Assembly (NCBI RefSeq): GCF_024189295.1
Contig: NZ_JAIZEN010000004.1
Span: forward strand, 1 to 64,000
Source: Halobacillus sp. A1
GTDB lineage: Bacteria > Bacillota > Bacilli > Bacillales > Halobacillaceae
Length of the DNA stretch: 64,000 nucleotides
Direction of reading: 5' to 3'
Both the position numbers and the translations under genes were made by a program. How positions within the stretch are numbered: position 1 is the first letter of the stretch; each line of letters starts with the position of its first letter. Below are positions 1 through 7,436 of this stretch, in pieces. The notes under the pieces were generated by a model. It made no database searches and had not been told where the DNA came from. It worked only from the letters and a program-made list of their open reading frames with translations.

Positions 1-1
1 G

Positions 2-109
2 GCTTTATTTGATTATGTCCACTGGTACAATTATATTCGAATTCATGGCACTCTCAACTACCTTAGTCCTATAGAATTCAAGAAGAAACACCTTAATGAA
101 ATTGTCTAG
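2..109 (+). pseudogene. IS3-family transposase, C-terminal end (cut by window start)
   Basis: The first 109 bases read open from the window edge and end in TAG at 107-109, giving 35 residues. They contain the pattern D-Y-V-H-W-Y-N, then R-I-H-G-T-L, then L-S-P-I-E-F. This Y/N, R-x-H-x-x-L, S-P-x-E-[FY] ending is typical of the extreme C-terminus of IS3-family OrfB transposases (DDE/rve integrase fold). The catalytic DDE residues would lie upstream, outside the window, so I cannot tell whether the element is intact. Directly after the stop there is a short run of repeat-like sequence and then an interspersed palindromic repeat whose left part is missing, suggesting the element inserted into that repeat. 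Confidence 0.7.
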
Positions 110-121
110 TTTTGTGTTGAC

Positions 122-235
122 AATCCAGCCTGCTCGAGCTAAAGCTCTCCGGGGTCTTGCCAGTCTATCCATTCCCGCAGGAGTCTCCCCATTTCCAAGA
201 CCCCATTACCATGATGTGAAGAACGAAACCACTAT
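122..235. repeat. Interspersed palindromic repeat, copy 1 (left side missing)
   Basis: It matches the right half of the copy at 49085-49305: both contain GCTCTCCGGGGTCT, CAGTCTATCCATTCCCGC and GGAGTCTCCCCATTTCC in the same order. Similarity starts abruptly a few bases after the transposase stop, so the left half seems to have been lost or displaced by the IS element. Orientation is opposite to the copies at 445 and 9192. Confidence 0.75.
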
Positions 236-429
236 TGCTAAATCAAAATGAAAAGGTTATGACAAAAGCACTGCTAATGCATTTAGAGTGTTTTCCAAAG
301 GGGAGAATTAGTGCTTCTTGCATGATATTCACATATGGAAAAGATTAAATTTACATTCTGATTAATCATATGAATTTTGTGTAAACTTTGGTAAGTAAAT
401 GATTTGAGAACTTCAAATCGTTCCGTCAT

Positions 430-668
430 ATAAATTATAGAGAGGTGGTTTTAGGAATGGATGAGACTCCTGTGGGAAGAGAGTGATTGGTGAGATCCCG
501 GAAGGCGGCAGCCTGAGGAAGCTCACTGCACTCCCACGGAAAGCGAGTTCATTCCTAAAACCACTTTCCACCTATAACGGAGACGGAATAGCAGAAGTTT
601 TCCAAGTTATTGAATTACTACTCTTTTAGAAGAAACCTTATATAAAATCAACACTGATATTTAACAGA
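430..668. repeat. Interspersed palindromic repeat, copy 2 (with flank)
   Basis: A perfect 15-bp inverted repeat (445-459 and 550-564, GTGGTTTTAGGAATG and its complement) encloses a core that starts GAGACTCCTGTGGGA at 462. To the right, 625-668 read on the minus strand carries the family flank (CTCTGTTAAAT, then GTTGAT, then TATATAAG). The remaining non-coding DNA from 236 to 429 shows nothing I can identify. Confidence 0.85.
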
Positions 669-692
669 GTCATTTGTAAAGGAAGGTCCGTA

Positions 693-1865
693 ATGTCTAT
701 AAATGAAGAAAATATAACGAGAATCTATCTGGATAACAAAGAACTCATTCTCATTGGTACGGCTCACGTATCACGGAAAAGTGCAGAGCAGGTAAAGGAA
801 GTCATTGATTATGAACAGCCCGATTCCGTCTGCGTAGAATTGGACGAACAGAGATACCAATCCATAAAAGACGGAAATAAGTGGCAGGATACCGATATTT
901 TTAAAGTCATTAAACAGAAAAAAGCGACTCTGCTATTGATGAATATGGTCATCTCTTCTTTCCAAAAACGGATGGCTAAACAAATGGGAATCAAGCCAGG
1001 ACAAGAAATGATCCAGGGAATCGAATCAGCTGAAGAGACAGGAGCAACTCTTGTATTAGCAGATCGGAACATTCAAATCACTTTCGCCAGAATCTGGGGA
1101 AACCTTGGGACGATGGGAAAAGTTAAACTCCTGATGCAGATCATGCTGAGTATATTCAGCAATGATAAGATTTCAGAAGAAGAATTGGAAAAATTAAAGT
1201 CAAAAGACATGCTCGATGCAATGCTGCAGGACTTTACGGATAATTTCCCTAAATTAAAGAAGCCGCTCATCGATGAAAGGGATCAATACTTATCCCAGAA
1301 AATCAAAGAGGCACCCGGGCAGAAAATCGTTGCCGTATTAGGTGCTGCTCACGTACCAGGAATCAAAGAACAAATTCATAAGGAGCACGACTTGAATAAG
1401 TTGAGGGAACAGCCTCCCAAGTCAAAGGCACCTAAAATAATAGGCTGGACTATTCCAGTTATCATTTTATCTATTATCGCCTATACCTTTTATGCAAACC
1501 CGGCTGCAGGAACCCAGCAGACCATCAGCTGGATTTTATGGAATGGTTCATTTTCAGCTATCGGGGCAGCCGTCGCTTTAGGCCATCCGCTGGCTGTATT
1601 GACAGCGTTCATTATGGCGCCGATTACATCATTAAATCCATTGATCGCTGCCGGCTGGTTCGCTGGAATTGTGCAGGCCTATTTCCGCAGACCTAATGTA
1701 AAAGATTTTGAGACGTTATCTGACGACGTATCCAGCGTTAAGGGGTTCTGGGACAATAAAGTAACTAGAATTCTTCTTATCATTGTCTTAGCCAATATAG
1801 GAAGCTCTCTAGGAACATTCATTGGCGGCGCTGATGTCATCCGAGTCTTTTTGGAAAACATTTAA
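693..1865 (+). CDS. TraB/GumN-family membrane protein
   Basis: A 390-residue protein of the TraB family (named after an enterococcal pheromone-shutdown protein; biochemical role in chromosomal homologues not settled). The N-terminal part is soluble and carries the two hallmark motifs: GTAHVS at residues 22-27 and a later G-A-A-H-V-P-G-I after an E-R-D...L motif. These His-containing loops suggest a metal-dependent, protease-like fold as proposed for the wider TIKI/TraB group. From about residue 250 on there are several hydrophobic segments (roughly 252-272, 285-330, 360-380), so the protein is membrane-anchored at its C-terminal half. The ATG is preceded by AAGGAAGG. It is monocistronic, ended by the hairpin at 1875-1910. 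Family assignment is firm; function is unknown. Confidence 0.85.
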   Translation: MSINEENITRIYLDNKELILIGTAHVSRKSAEQVKEVIDYEQPDSVCVELDEQRYQSIKDGNKWQDTDIFKVIKQKKATLLLMNMVISSFQKRMAKQMGIKPGQEMIQGIESAEETGATLVLADRNIQITFARIWGNLGTMGKVKLLMQIMLSIFSNDKISEEELEKLKSKDMLDAMLQDFTDNFPKLKKPLIDERDQYLSQKIKEAPGQKIVAVLGAAHVPGIKEQIHKEHDLNKLREQPPKSKAPKIIGWTIPVIILSIIAYTFYANPAAGTQQTISWILWNGSFSAIGAAVALGHPLAVLTAFIMAPITSLNPLIAAGWFAGIVQAYFRRPNVKDFETLSDDVSSVKGFWDNKVTRILLIIVLANIGSSLGTFIGGADVIRVFLENI

Positions 1866-1874
1866 ATTTACAGG

Positions 1875-1910
1875 ACACCATAGGAGTCGGGACTCTTATG
1901 GTGTTTTTTT
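1875..1910. terminator. Bidirectional terminator between TraB and DoxX genes
   Basis: Stem 1875-1888 with 1891-1904 (one G-U pair) followed by a T run. The minus-strand DoxX gene ends inside the hairpin, so it serves convergent genes. Confidence 0.8.
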
Positions 1911-2279
1911 AATGATGATTACACGATTTCTATAAAGGACCGCGAGCAGAATAAGCATGACGATGTCAAGACGAGCATTAAACAAAGCATGAATCACTCC
2001 GCTGTTCAGAACAGGAAGTTTGGTCAGAATAATAGCACCGATCATTACCGCCATAAGTGCAATCGTCGCAAGCTTCGTATATTTATTAAGGAGCAATAAT
2101 GCACCGCAGCCGATTTCAATCCAGGCGACAATATACATGACTTCTAGTGGAAAAGGAATGCCTAAGTTCATAAAGTAATCAGCCAATTCAGTGTGAACAA
2201 GCTTCATTAGGCCAGACGTTAAAAAGACAAATGCAATTGTATACTTCAGAAATTTCAAGATAGATATTGATCGATCCAT
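1896..2279 (-). CDS. DoxX-family membrane protein
   Basis: A 127-residue protein with four hydrophobic segments and little else, matching the DoxX/DoxD-like small membrane protein family. Recognisable family features are the early F-x-x-S-G-x-x-K-L motif (residues about 20-28) and a glutamate in transmembrane helix 2 within a W-I-E-I-G-C-G pattern. Some family members are linked to redox balance or quinone chemistry, but the substrate of this one cannot be told from sequence. The start ATG sits behind AAAGGAGG at the right distance. It stands alone, convergent with the TraB-family gene and divergent from the SAM-riboswitch transcript. Confidence 0.75.
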   Translation of the reverse strand: MDRSISILKFLKYTIAFVFLTSGLMKLVHTELADYFMNLGIPFPLEVMYIVAWIEIGCGALLLLNKYTKLATIALMAVMIGAIILTKLPVLNSGVIHALFNARLDIVMLILLAVLYRNRVIIIKKTP

Positions 2280-2339
2280 AGGTCGTCCTCCTTTGTATTA
2301 GTGTATGTTGAACAATTTCAGAAATATTCAAAAAATGTG

Positions 2340-2369
2340 TTGACTTGGATAGTGGAATGTCTTTATAAT
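2340..2369 (+). promoter_or_regulatory. Sigma-A promoter of the S-box transcript
   Basis: TTGACT at 2340-2345 and a perfect TATAAT at 2364-2369, 18 bp apart, place the transcript start just before the riboswitch. Confidence 0.75.
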
Positions 2370-2391
2370 ATGGGAATAATTACATATGAGA

Positions 2392-2556
2392 TCTCTTATT
2401 GAGAGTGGCGGAGGGAATAGGCCCGTTGATGCCCGGCAACCTTTCAAGCAATGCTTGAAAAAGGTGCCAATTCCTACAGATTTTTAAAATCTGAAAGATA
2501 AGAGGGGGCATATTTTTAAACGATAATCCCTCTTCTTATGAAGTGGGATTTTTTAT
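2392..2556 (+). ncRNA. SAM-I (S-box) riboswitch with intrinsic terminator
   Basis: The leader shows the standard S-box order: CTCTTATTGAGAG-like P1/P2 start (2393 onward), GGCGGAGGGA, the GATGCCCGGCAACC core (2428 onward), a P3 hairpin (TTTCAAGCAATGCTTGAAA), GGTGCCAATTCCTAC, a P4 hairpin, and GAAAGATAAGAG closing P1 near 2504. A second hairpin at 2525-2550 (AATCCC...GGGATT) followed by a T run is the expression-platform terminator. Family knowledge: bound S-adenosylmethionine stabilises P1 and allows termination, so the downstream methyltransferase is made when SAM is low. Confidence 0.95.
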
Positions 2557-2655
2557 ATGTAATTTTATAAGAAAGTTTCTGCAGTTGAACAAGGTGGAAG
2601 TCAGGCAATGGATGTTCAGCTATGCTTCATCAAAAATGAGAAAGGGTGTTTTACT

Positions 2656-3705
2656 ATGAAAAGAAGCTTAGAACAAAGATTACAGGATGGACCCGTTATT
2701 TGTGGAGAAGGCTACTTATTTGAATTAGAGCGTCGAGGGTATTTGCAGGCAGGATCGTTTGTACCTGAAGTGGCTCTCGATAACCCGGAAGCTCTGAAAC
2801 AAACCTACCGGGATTACATGCTTGCGGGTTCTGATGTTGTACTGGCATTCACTTACAATGCCCATAGAGAAAAAATGCGTATTATAGGTAAAGAAGATTT
2901 ATTGGAACCTTTGAATCGTCAGGCCATCCGCTTGGCGAAAGAAGTGGCTAAAGAGCATCCTGAAGAGGAAGCGCTCGTGGCCGGTAATATTTCTAATACG
3001 AACTTATTTAATCCGGATGATCCTGAAGCGGTGCAAAGTGTACGGACGATGTTCGCGGAAATGGTGAAGTGGTGTAAAGAAGAGGATGTTGACTTCGTAA
3101 ATGGTGAAACGTTCTACTATTATGAAGAAGCGAAAATCGCTTTAGAGGAAATCCAAAAACAAGGACTACCTGCCGTCATTACGTTTGGTCTAATGGGAGA
3201 AAATGTCCTTCGCGACGGTTATTCCGTGGAAGAAGCATCCCGTTTGCTGAAGGAGCAGGGAGCCCTGGTTGTCGGAATGAACTGCTTCCGCGGGCCGGCA
3301 ACTATGCAGCCTTTTATTGAAAAAATTCGTGCTGAAGTGGACGGTTATGTCGGAGCACTTCCTATTCCTTACCGCACAACAGAAGAGCACCCGACTTTCT
3401 TCAATCTGCCTGATGGCGGATGCTCCTGCAGCATACCAACGGCGACGACGTTCCCGACGTCCCTTGACCCACTGTATTGCAACCGATATGAACTTGCCGA
3501 GTGGGCGAAGGAAGCGCACGATATTGGGGTGAATTATCTGGGACTTTGCTGTGGAGCTTCCCCTAGCATGCTGCGTGAAGTGGCCGAAACGGTTGGCCGT
3601 ACGGCTGTGAACTCCACGTATTCTCCGGATATGGAAAAGCACTTCTTATTTGGAACAGACGATAGTCTGCAGTCACACAACACGGCTTATAAAACAAAAG
3701 CTTAA
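2656..3705 (+). CDS. Homocysteine S-methyltransferase family protein
   Basis: Zn-dependent methyltransferase (Pfam S-methyl_trans family) expected to transfer a methyl group to homocysteine, making methionine; the donor (betaine, S-methylmethionine or other) cannot be read from sequence. Zinc ligands are visible: a Cys in G-M-N-C-F-R-G about two thirds along and the C-C pair in G-L-C-C-G-A near the C-terminus. I start the gene at the ATG at 2656, behind AAAGGGTG; an in-frame ATG at 2608 would add 16 residues but has a weaker site. This gives 349 residues, normal for BHMT-like proteins. The SAM riboswitch directly upstream strongly supports a role in methionine supply. In a betaine-accumulating halophile, betaine is a plausible donor. 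Single-gene transcript, ended at 3714-3749. Confidence 0.85.
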   Translation: MKRSLEQRLQDGPVICGEGYLFELERRGYLQAGSFVPEVALDNPEALKQTYRDYMLAGSDVVLAFTYNAHREKMRIIGKEDLLEPLNRQAIRLAKEVAKEHPEEEALVAGNISNTNLFNPDDPEAVQSVRTMFAEMVKWCKEEDVDFVNGETFYYYEEAKIALEEIQKQGLPAVITFGLMGENVLRDGYSVEEASRLLKEQGALVVGMNCFRGPATMQPFIEKIRAEVDGYVGALPIPYRTTEEHPTFFNLPDGGCSCSIPTATTFPTSLDPLYCNRYELAEWAKEAHDIGVNYLGLCCGASPSMLREVAETVGRTAVNSTYSPDMEKHFLFGTDDSLQSHNTAYKTKA

Positions 3706-3713
3706 TCATGCAT

Positions 3714-3749
3714 AGCTGCCTTCTCAATTCGGAGAAGGCAGCTTTTTTA
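3714..3749 (+). terminator. Terminator after homocysteine methyltransferase
   Basis: Perfect 12-bp stem (3714-3725 with 3732-3743) followed by seven T. Confidence 0.9.
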
Positions 3750-3825
3750 TAATCTTGCTTTAATTCATTCCAGCCTTTTATTTTGTCATATGTTATAGTG
3801 CGAAAAATTTAGCATGAAAGATTCT

Positions 3826-4005
3826 GCTGAATTTCCATGTTGATATTCATATAGCTCCCTATTTTTGAAGACTCAGTTTCGAGACTTTTGTATGAGAATA
3901 TGGTGGCTTTAGAAAACGGATCGCTTTCCGTGGAAGCTCACCGCGCTCCCACGGAAAGCGAGTCATTCCCCGCCGCCCTGATCCACTTACTAAATGTCTC
4001 GAAAC
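3826..4005. repeat. Interspersed palindromic repeat, copy 3
   Basis: Begins with the family flank (CTGAATTTC, GTTGATAT, CATATAGCTCCCTA), then GTTTCGAGAC at 3876-3885, which is inverted as GTCTCGAAAC at 3996-4005. Inside, TCGCTTTCCGTGG (3921-3933) pairs perfectly with 3949-3961. The usual left core (GAGACTCCTGTGGGA) is missing, so the interior has been rebuilt as a shorter hairpin. The rest of the 3706-4197 gap holds only the terminators noted here. Confidence 0.85.
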
Positions 4006-4006
4006 C

Positions 4007-4046
4007 AATGATTCAACAGTCCTGCCATGTTGTTGAATCATTCTTT
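4007..4046 (+). terminator. Hairpin with T run beside repeat copy 3
   Basis: Perfect 12-bp stem (4007-4018 with 4031-4042) and a T-rich tail. It looks like an intrinsic terminator but no gene ends just before it. Confidence 0.6.
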
Positions 4047-4197
4047 TTGAACATCAACAACCACCTTTAACATAGCTTTCATATTAAATTCGGCGCCAAT
4101 TTCAATAAACGAAGCTGGTTTTTGAAAAGTCCATCTCTCTGTAGTTGGAAAATATCAACTTTTCCTATGGTAAAATAGATGAAATAGGAGGTGCGGG

Positions 4198-5544
4198 ATG
4201 GGCAGAAATGTAATTTTTATAGTCTTTAGTGTATTCATCATCTTCTTAGCAGGAGGATGCGGCCAGGAGTCTACGAGCACAACAAATGAACCAGACTCCG
4301 AGGAAGAGACCTACTCCGAAGAAGCGGAAAACGAAGATGAACCTCCTAAAGAAAATGAGGAAGCGAACGACAACGAAACAGCGGGTGAAAACGAGAAAGA
4401 AAGAGAAGCTGAAGAGGGATCTGAACCGAACACGGCAGAGGAAGATGAAGCTCGGGAAGCCAGCACAGAGGAAGAAGAGACTGACGCAATAGAAGTGACT
4501 TCTGAATTAACGGCTCATTATATTGATGTCGGACAAGCAGACGCTACACTGTTTGAATTTGAAGACGATGGCGAGCAAGTCCATATATTGATTGACGCCG
4601 GAAACTGGAATAGTGATAACGTGGTCAACTATTTACATAGCCGCCAGGTCGATCGAATAGATATAGCGATCGCTACCCATCCGGATGCTGACCACATTGG
4701 ACAACTCGATCAAGTGATTGAACAATTTGATGTCGAAGAGGTGTGGATGTCGGGGAATGAAAGTACGTCTGATACTTACGACCGCGTCCTTGATGCGATA
4801 GAAACTTCCGGAGCTGAATACGAGGAACCGCAGGCGGGAGACGCTTTTGACATCGGTCCATTAGAAGTGGATGTGCTTTATCCAGAGAGCCTGACAGGTA
4901 ACACCAATAAAGAATCAATCTCTTTAAAAATGTCTTATGGTGATACCGGATTTGTATTTACAGGGGACGCGGAAGTCGATGATGAAGCGGCCATGTTGAG
5001 TGGGTCTTCTAATGTTGAAGCAGACATCTTACAGCTGGGGCACCATGGATCTTCTACCTCTACAAGCTCCTCTTTTTTACAAGCGGTAAGTCCTGAGGTA
5101 GCTATTTACAGCGCGGGAGCTGATAATCAGTATGGTCATCCAAACGCGGAGGTCATTAACAGGGTGGAGGACGCAGGAATTGATCTTTATGGCACGGATG
5201 TCCATGGAACGGTTGAAGTGACTACTGATGGGGAAAGTTATCACCTGGCAACAAAAGAAGACGGTACCGTGACGCCCCCGGATGATTCCAGATCAGAAAG
5301 TGAAGACGAGACCGAAGAAGAACCAGTGACGGAGTCCGAACCTGAAATCGAGGGGTGCGTCGACATTAATCATGCATCCGTTGAAGAATTGCAGGAGATT
5401 ACGCAAATTGGACCAGCCCGAGCGGAAGATTTAATAGAGCTGAGACCTTATCATTCTATCGATGATTTAACAAAAATCAGCGGCATTGGTCCTGCGCGGA
5501 TCGATGAAATCAAAGCGCAGGGTGTCGCATGTACAGGAGGGTAA
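4198..5544 (+). CDS. Lipoprotein with ComEC-like metallo-beta-lactamase domain and ComEA-like HhH domain
   Basis: A 448-residue exported protein. Residues 1-20 form a hydrophobic signal ending in L-A-G-G-C, so Cys21 is a probable lipidation site. Residues about 25-100 are a very acidic Glu/Asp/Asn linker. From about 104 to 350 there is a metallo-beta-lactamase fold of the ComEC/Rec2 type: I-D-V-G-Q-A-D, the metal motif H161-P-D-A-D-H166, and H282-H-G-S-S. After a second acidic linker, residues about 387-448 contain two helix-hairpin-helix units (I-G-P-A-R-A and I-G-P-A-R-I), as in the DNA-binding protein ComEA. Family knowledge suggests a secreted nuclease or phosphohydrolase held to DNA; that is inference, and no transport channel domain is present. 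It shares an operon with the DUF3006 gene three bases downstream. Start ATG behind AGGAGGTG. Confidence 0.85.
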   Translation: MGRNVIFIVFSVFIIFLAGGCGQESTSTTNEPDSEEETYSEEAENEDEPPKENEEANDNETAGENEKEREAEEGSEPNTAEEDEAREASTEEEETDAIEVTSELTAHYIDVGQADATLFEFEDDGEQVHILIDAGNWNSDNVVNYLHSRQVDRIDIAIATHPDADHIGQLDQVIEQFDVEEVWMSGNESTSDTYDRVLDAIETSGAEYEEPQAGDAFDIGPLEVDVLYPESLTGNTNKESISLKMSYGDTGFVFTGDAEVDDEAAMLSGSSNVEADILQLGHHGSSTSTSSSFLQAVSPEVAIYSAGADNQYGHPNAEVINRVEDAGIDLYGTDVHGTVEVTTDGESYHLATKEDGTVTPPDDSRSESEDETEEEPVTESEPEIEGCVDINHASVEELQEITQIGPARAEDLIELRPYHSIDDLTKISGIGPARIDEIKAQGVACTGG

Positions 5545-5547
5545 TCA

Positions 5548-5811
5548 ATGAAGGCTGTATTGGATCGAATCGAAGAAAATCAATATGCTGTCTTATTAGT
5601 TGAAGAAAACACTCAGGAGTTTATTTTAAATAAAAATGAGCTTCCTGAAGGCAGCAAGCCACATGACTGGTTCGAAGTGACGATCGAAAATGATAAGATC
5701 ACTTCCCTTAAAGCAGACCCTGAATCTGCAGTTGCACAAGAGCAGAAAGTGAAAAGTAAACGGAACCGACTTAAAAAAAGAAGTCAGGGAAGCAAGTTTA
5801 AAAGAGAATAA
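5548..5811 (+). CDS. DUF3006 protein
   Basis: An 87-residue protein starting M-K-A-V-L-D-R-I-E-E-N, with the beta-rich pattern of DUF3006: a short barrel-like N-terminal part that ends in V-T-I-E-N-D-K-I, then a Lys/Arg-rich tail (K-S-K-R-N-R-L-K-K-R) that could bind nucleic acid or acidic partners. Function unknown. It follows the metallo-beta-lactamase lipoprotein gene after three bases and is surely cotranscribed; as I recall, DUF3006 genes often sit beside ComEC-like hydrolases, so the two probably act together. Confidence 0.8.
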   Translation: MKAVLDRIEENQYAVLLVEENTQEFILNKNELPEGSKPHDWFEVTIENDKITSLKADPESAVAQEQKVKSKRNRLKKRSQGSKFKRE

Positions 5812-5820
5812 TGCACAAAC

Positions 5821-5857
5821 AAGCCTCAACAGTCGATTGGACAGTTGAGGCTTTTAT
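5821..5857. terminator. Bidirectional terminator
   Basis: AAGCCTCAAC (5821-5830) pairs with GTTGAGGCTT (5844-5853), with T run on the plus strand and A run upstream; the convergent DUF4395 gene ends at 5857. Confidence 0.85.
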
Positions 5858-6264
5858 TAAGAATGAGCTCGCTTATGCTTCCACATCATATAGCGGTAAC
5901 GAATGGTACAGCCGATACAAAAACCGCCCAAAGCTAAACCTGCCGCAGCCACAACAAGTAAGCTGAAGACATATCCTGCTGCTGCCCACCCCGCATTGAA
6001 AGAAAGGAGAGCAGCACCTAAACAGATGGTGGCGATCCACTGATTGAATAATTGCTGGTCTCGGTCCTCAGGCATATATTGATCACTAGGTTTCTTCAGA
6101 AATCTTTTCCCGGCAGCCATGAGAGGATTTTCTTTAGTGGCCAAGGTATATGCACCTATTAAAAAAGGGATCATTAAGAGGTTCGGCTGAAAAATCAGCC
6201 CGAGTAGAACAGTTGTGACAATAAACAGCTGATTCAGTTGTACAAGTGGTTTTGGAATACGCAT
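5857..6264 (-). CDS. DUF4395 membrane protein
   Basis: A 135-residue protein with about four hydrophobic segments, starting M-R-I-P-K-P-L-V-Q-L-N-Q and ending with the G-F-C-I-G-C motif typical of DUF4395, followed by a basic tail. The two cysteines in that motif could be redox-active or bind metal; family members are sometimes found with thioredoxin or rhodanese genes, which are not seen here. Start ATG behind AAAGGGTG. Monocistronic and convergent with the DUF3006 operon. No function can be assigned. Confidence 0.8.
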   Translation of the reverse strand: MRIPKPLVQLNQLFIVTTVLLGLIFQPNLLMIPFLIGAYTLATKENPLMAAGKRFLKKPSDQYMPEDRDQQLFNQWIATICLGAALLSFNAGWAAAGYVFSLLVVAAAGLALGGFCIGCTIRYRYMMWKHKRAHS

Positions 6265-6410
6265 ACAGGCACCCTTTCTTTATAAAACTTATTATACACA
6301 GTATATTACTCGGAATAAACTGTACGATATTTCCTTTACAATTTTAGGTTATAAATGCAGTGGAAAAGGGGATAGACCAATACAATCGGTTAGAGGAGGC
6401 ACCCTTTTTC

Positions 6411-7247
6411 ATGAAGAAGCTCATCAATTACGCAAAAGAGGTTTTCGCTGAATTCCAGAAGGATAACGTTCCTTTATTAGGTGCAGCGCAAGCTTACTAT
6501 TATTTATTAGCTATATTCCCATTAGTCATTCTGCTATTATCCATATTACCTTATTTGAATATTAGTGCTGAAGAGGCCATGAATTTCATGCAGAATATTC
6601 TTCCGGGCGGAGCAGCTGACATTTTCCAGGAAAATATAGTGAACCTCGTTGAGACACCCAATGGCGGTTTATTGACGGTCGGTATCCTTGGTACACTATG
6701 GTCGGCTTCAAATGGTGTGAACGCCTTCATTCAGGCTTCAAATATCGCTTATAATGTCGAAGAAACCCGTTCATTCATCAAAGTCCGTTTGATGTCTATT
6801 TTTCTTACAATCGGTATGATCATAGCTATTGCAGTAGCTTTAGCCTTACCAATCTTTGGTGACGTCATCATCTCTATGCTCAGTGACTTTCTGAATCTGC
6901 CCGCTCAAACGATCGGTCTGTTCCAGGTGCTCCGCTGGGTAATCAGTATCTTTGTCATGTCGCTCACGTTAATGGCTCTCTATCACTTTGCGCCAAATAA
7001 GTCGTTCCCTTTTAAAGAAATTCTTCCGGGCGCTATTATTACAGCGATCTTATGGCAGCTCATATCCCTGGCGTTCTCTTTTTACGTCAGCAATTTTGCA
7101 AATTATTCAGCAACGTATGGAAGTTTAGGGGGTATCATTATCCTCATGTTATGGTTCTTTATCACAGGAATCATTTTGATGGTCGGCGCAGAACTCAATG
7201 TTGTGCGTCACCGAAAGAAAAAAGAAAGAGCAAGGCAGGTAGCTTAG
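6411..7247 (+). CDS. YihY/BrkB family inner-membrane protein
   Basis: Start chosen at ATG 6411, preceded by a perfect AGGAGG (6394-6399); an in-frame GTG at 6360 would add 17 residues but lacks a site. The 278-residue product has about six transmembrane segments and the family pattern: an N-terminal D-N-V-P-L-L-G-A-A-Q-A-Y-Y-Y helix, an L-W-S-A-S-N-G-V-N-A-F motif in the middle, and Y-S-A-T-Y-G-S-L-G-G-I near the C-terminus. Homologues were once called ribonuclease BN, wrongly; the real role is not established. Basic C-terminal tail. Followed by its own terminator. Confidence 0.85.
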   Translation: MKKLINYAKEVFAEFQKDNVPLLGAAQAYYYLLAIFPLVILLLSILPYLNISAEEAMNFMQNILPGGAADIFQENIVNLVETPNGGLLTVGILGTLWSASNGVNAFIQASNIAYNVEETRSFIKVRLMSIFLTIGMIIAIAVALALPIFGDVIISMLSDFLNLPAQTIGLFQVLRWVISIFVMSLTLMALYHFAPNKSFPFKEILPGAIITAILWQLISLAFSFYVSNFANYSATYGSLGGIIILMLWFFITGIILMVGAELNVVRHRKKKERARQVA

Positions 7248-7280
7248 TCACTCGAGAAAATTTAAAATACAACCGGAACC

Positions 7281-7313
7281 AACTCAGAGTATCTTTATGG
7301 CTCTGAGTTTTCT
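7281..7313 (+). terminator. Terminator after YihY-family gene
   Basis: Perfect 9-bp stem AACTCAGAG (7281-7289) with 7301-7309 and a T-rich tail. Confidence 0.75.
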
Positions 7314-7436
7314 TTATGTGTGATTTCAAATTTAATTGCAAAGTAACCATACCCCTCCCGTGTTTCGTCCACTCATATATTTCGAAAAAATGGTATAAAT
7401 AAGAGGATAGCTCGTACAAGTAAAAGAGAGGACAAA

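Noticed and set aside
3888-4070. Open frames on both strands within repeat copy 3
   Set aside because: They fall inside the palindromic repeat and exist only because both arms lack stops.
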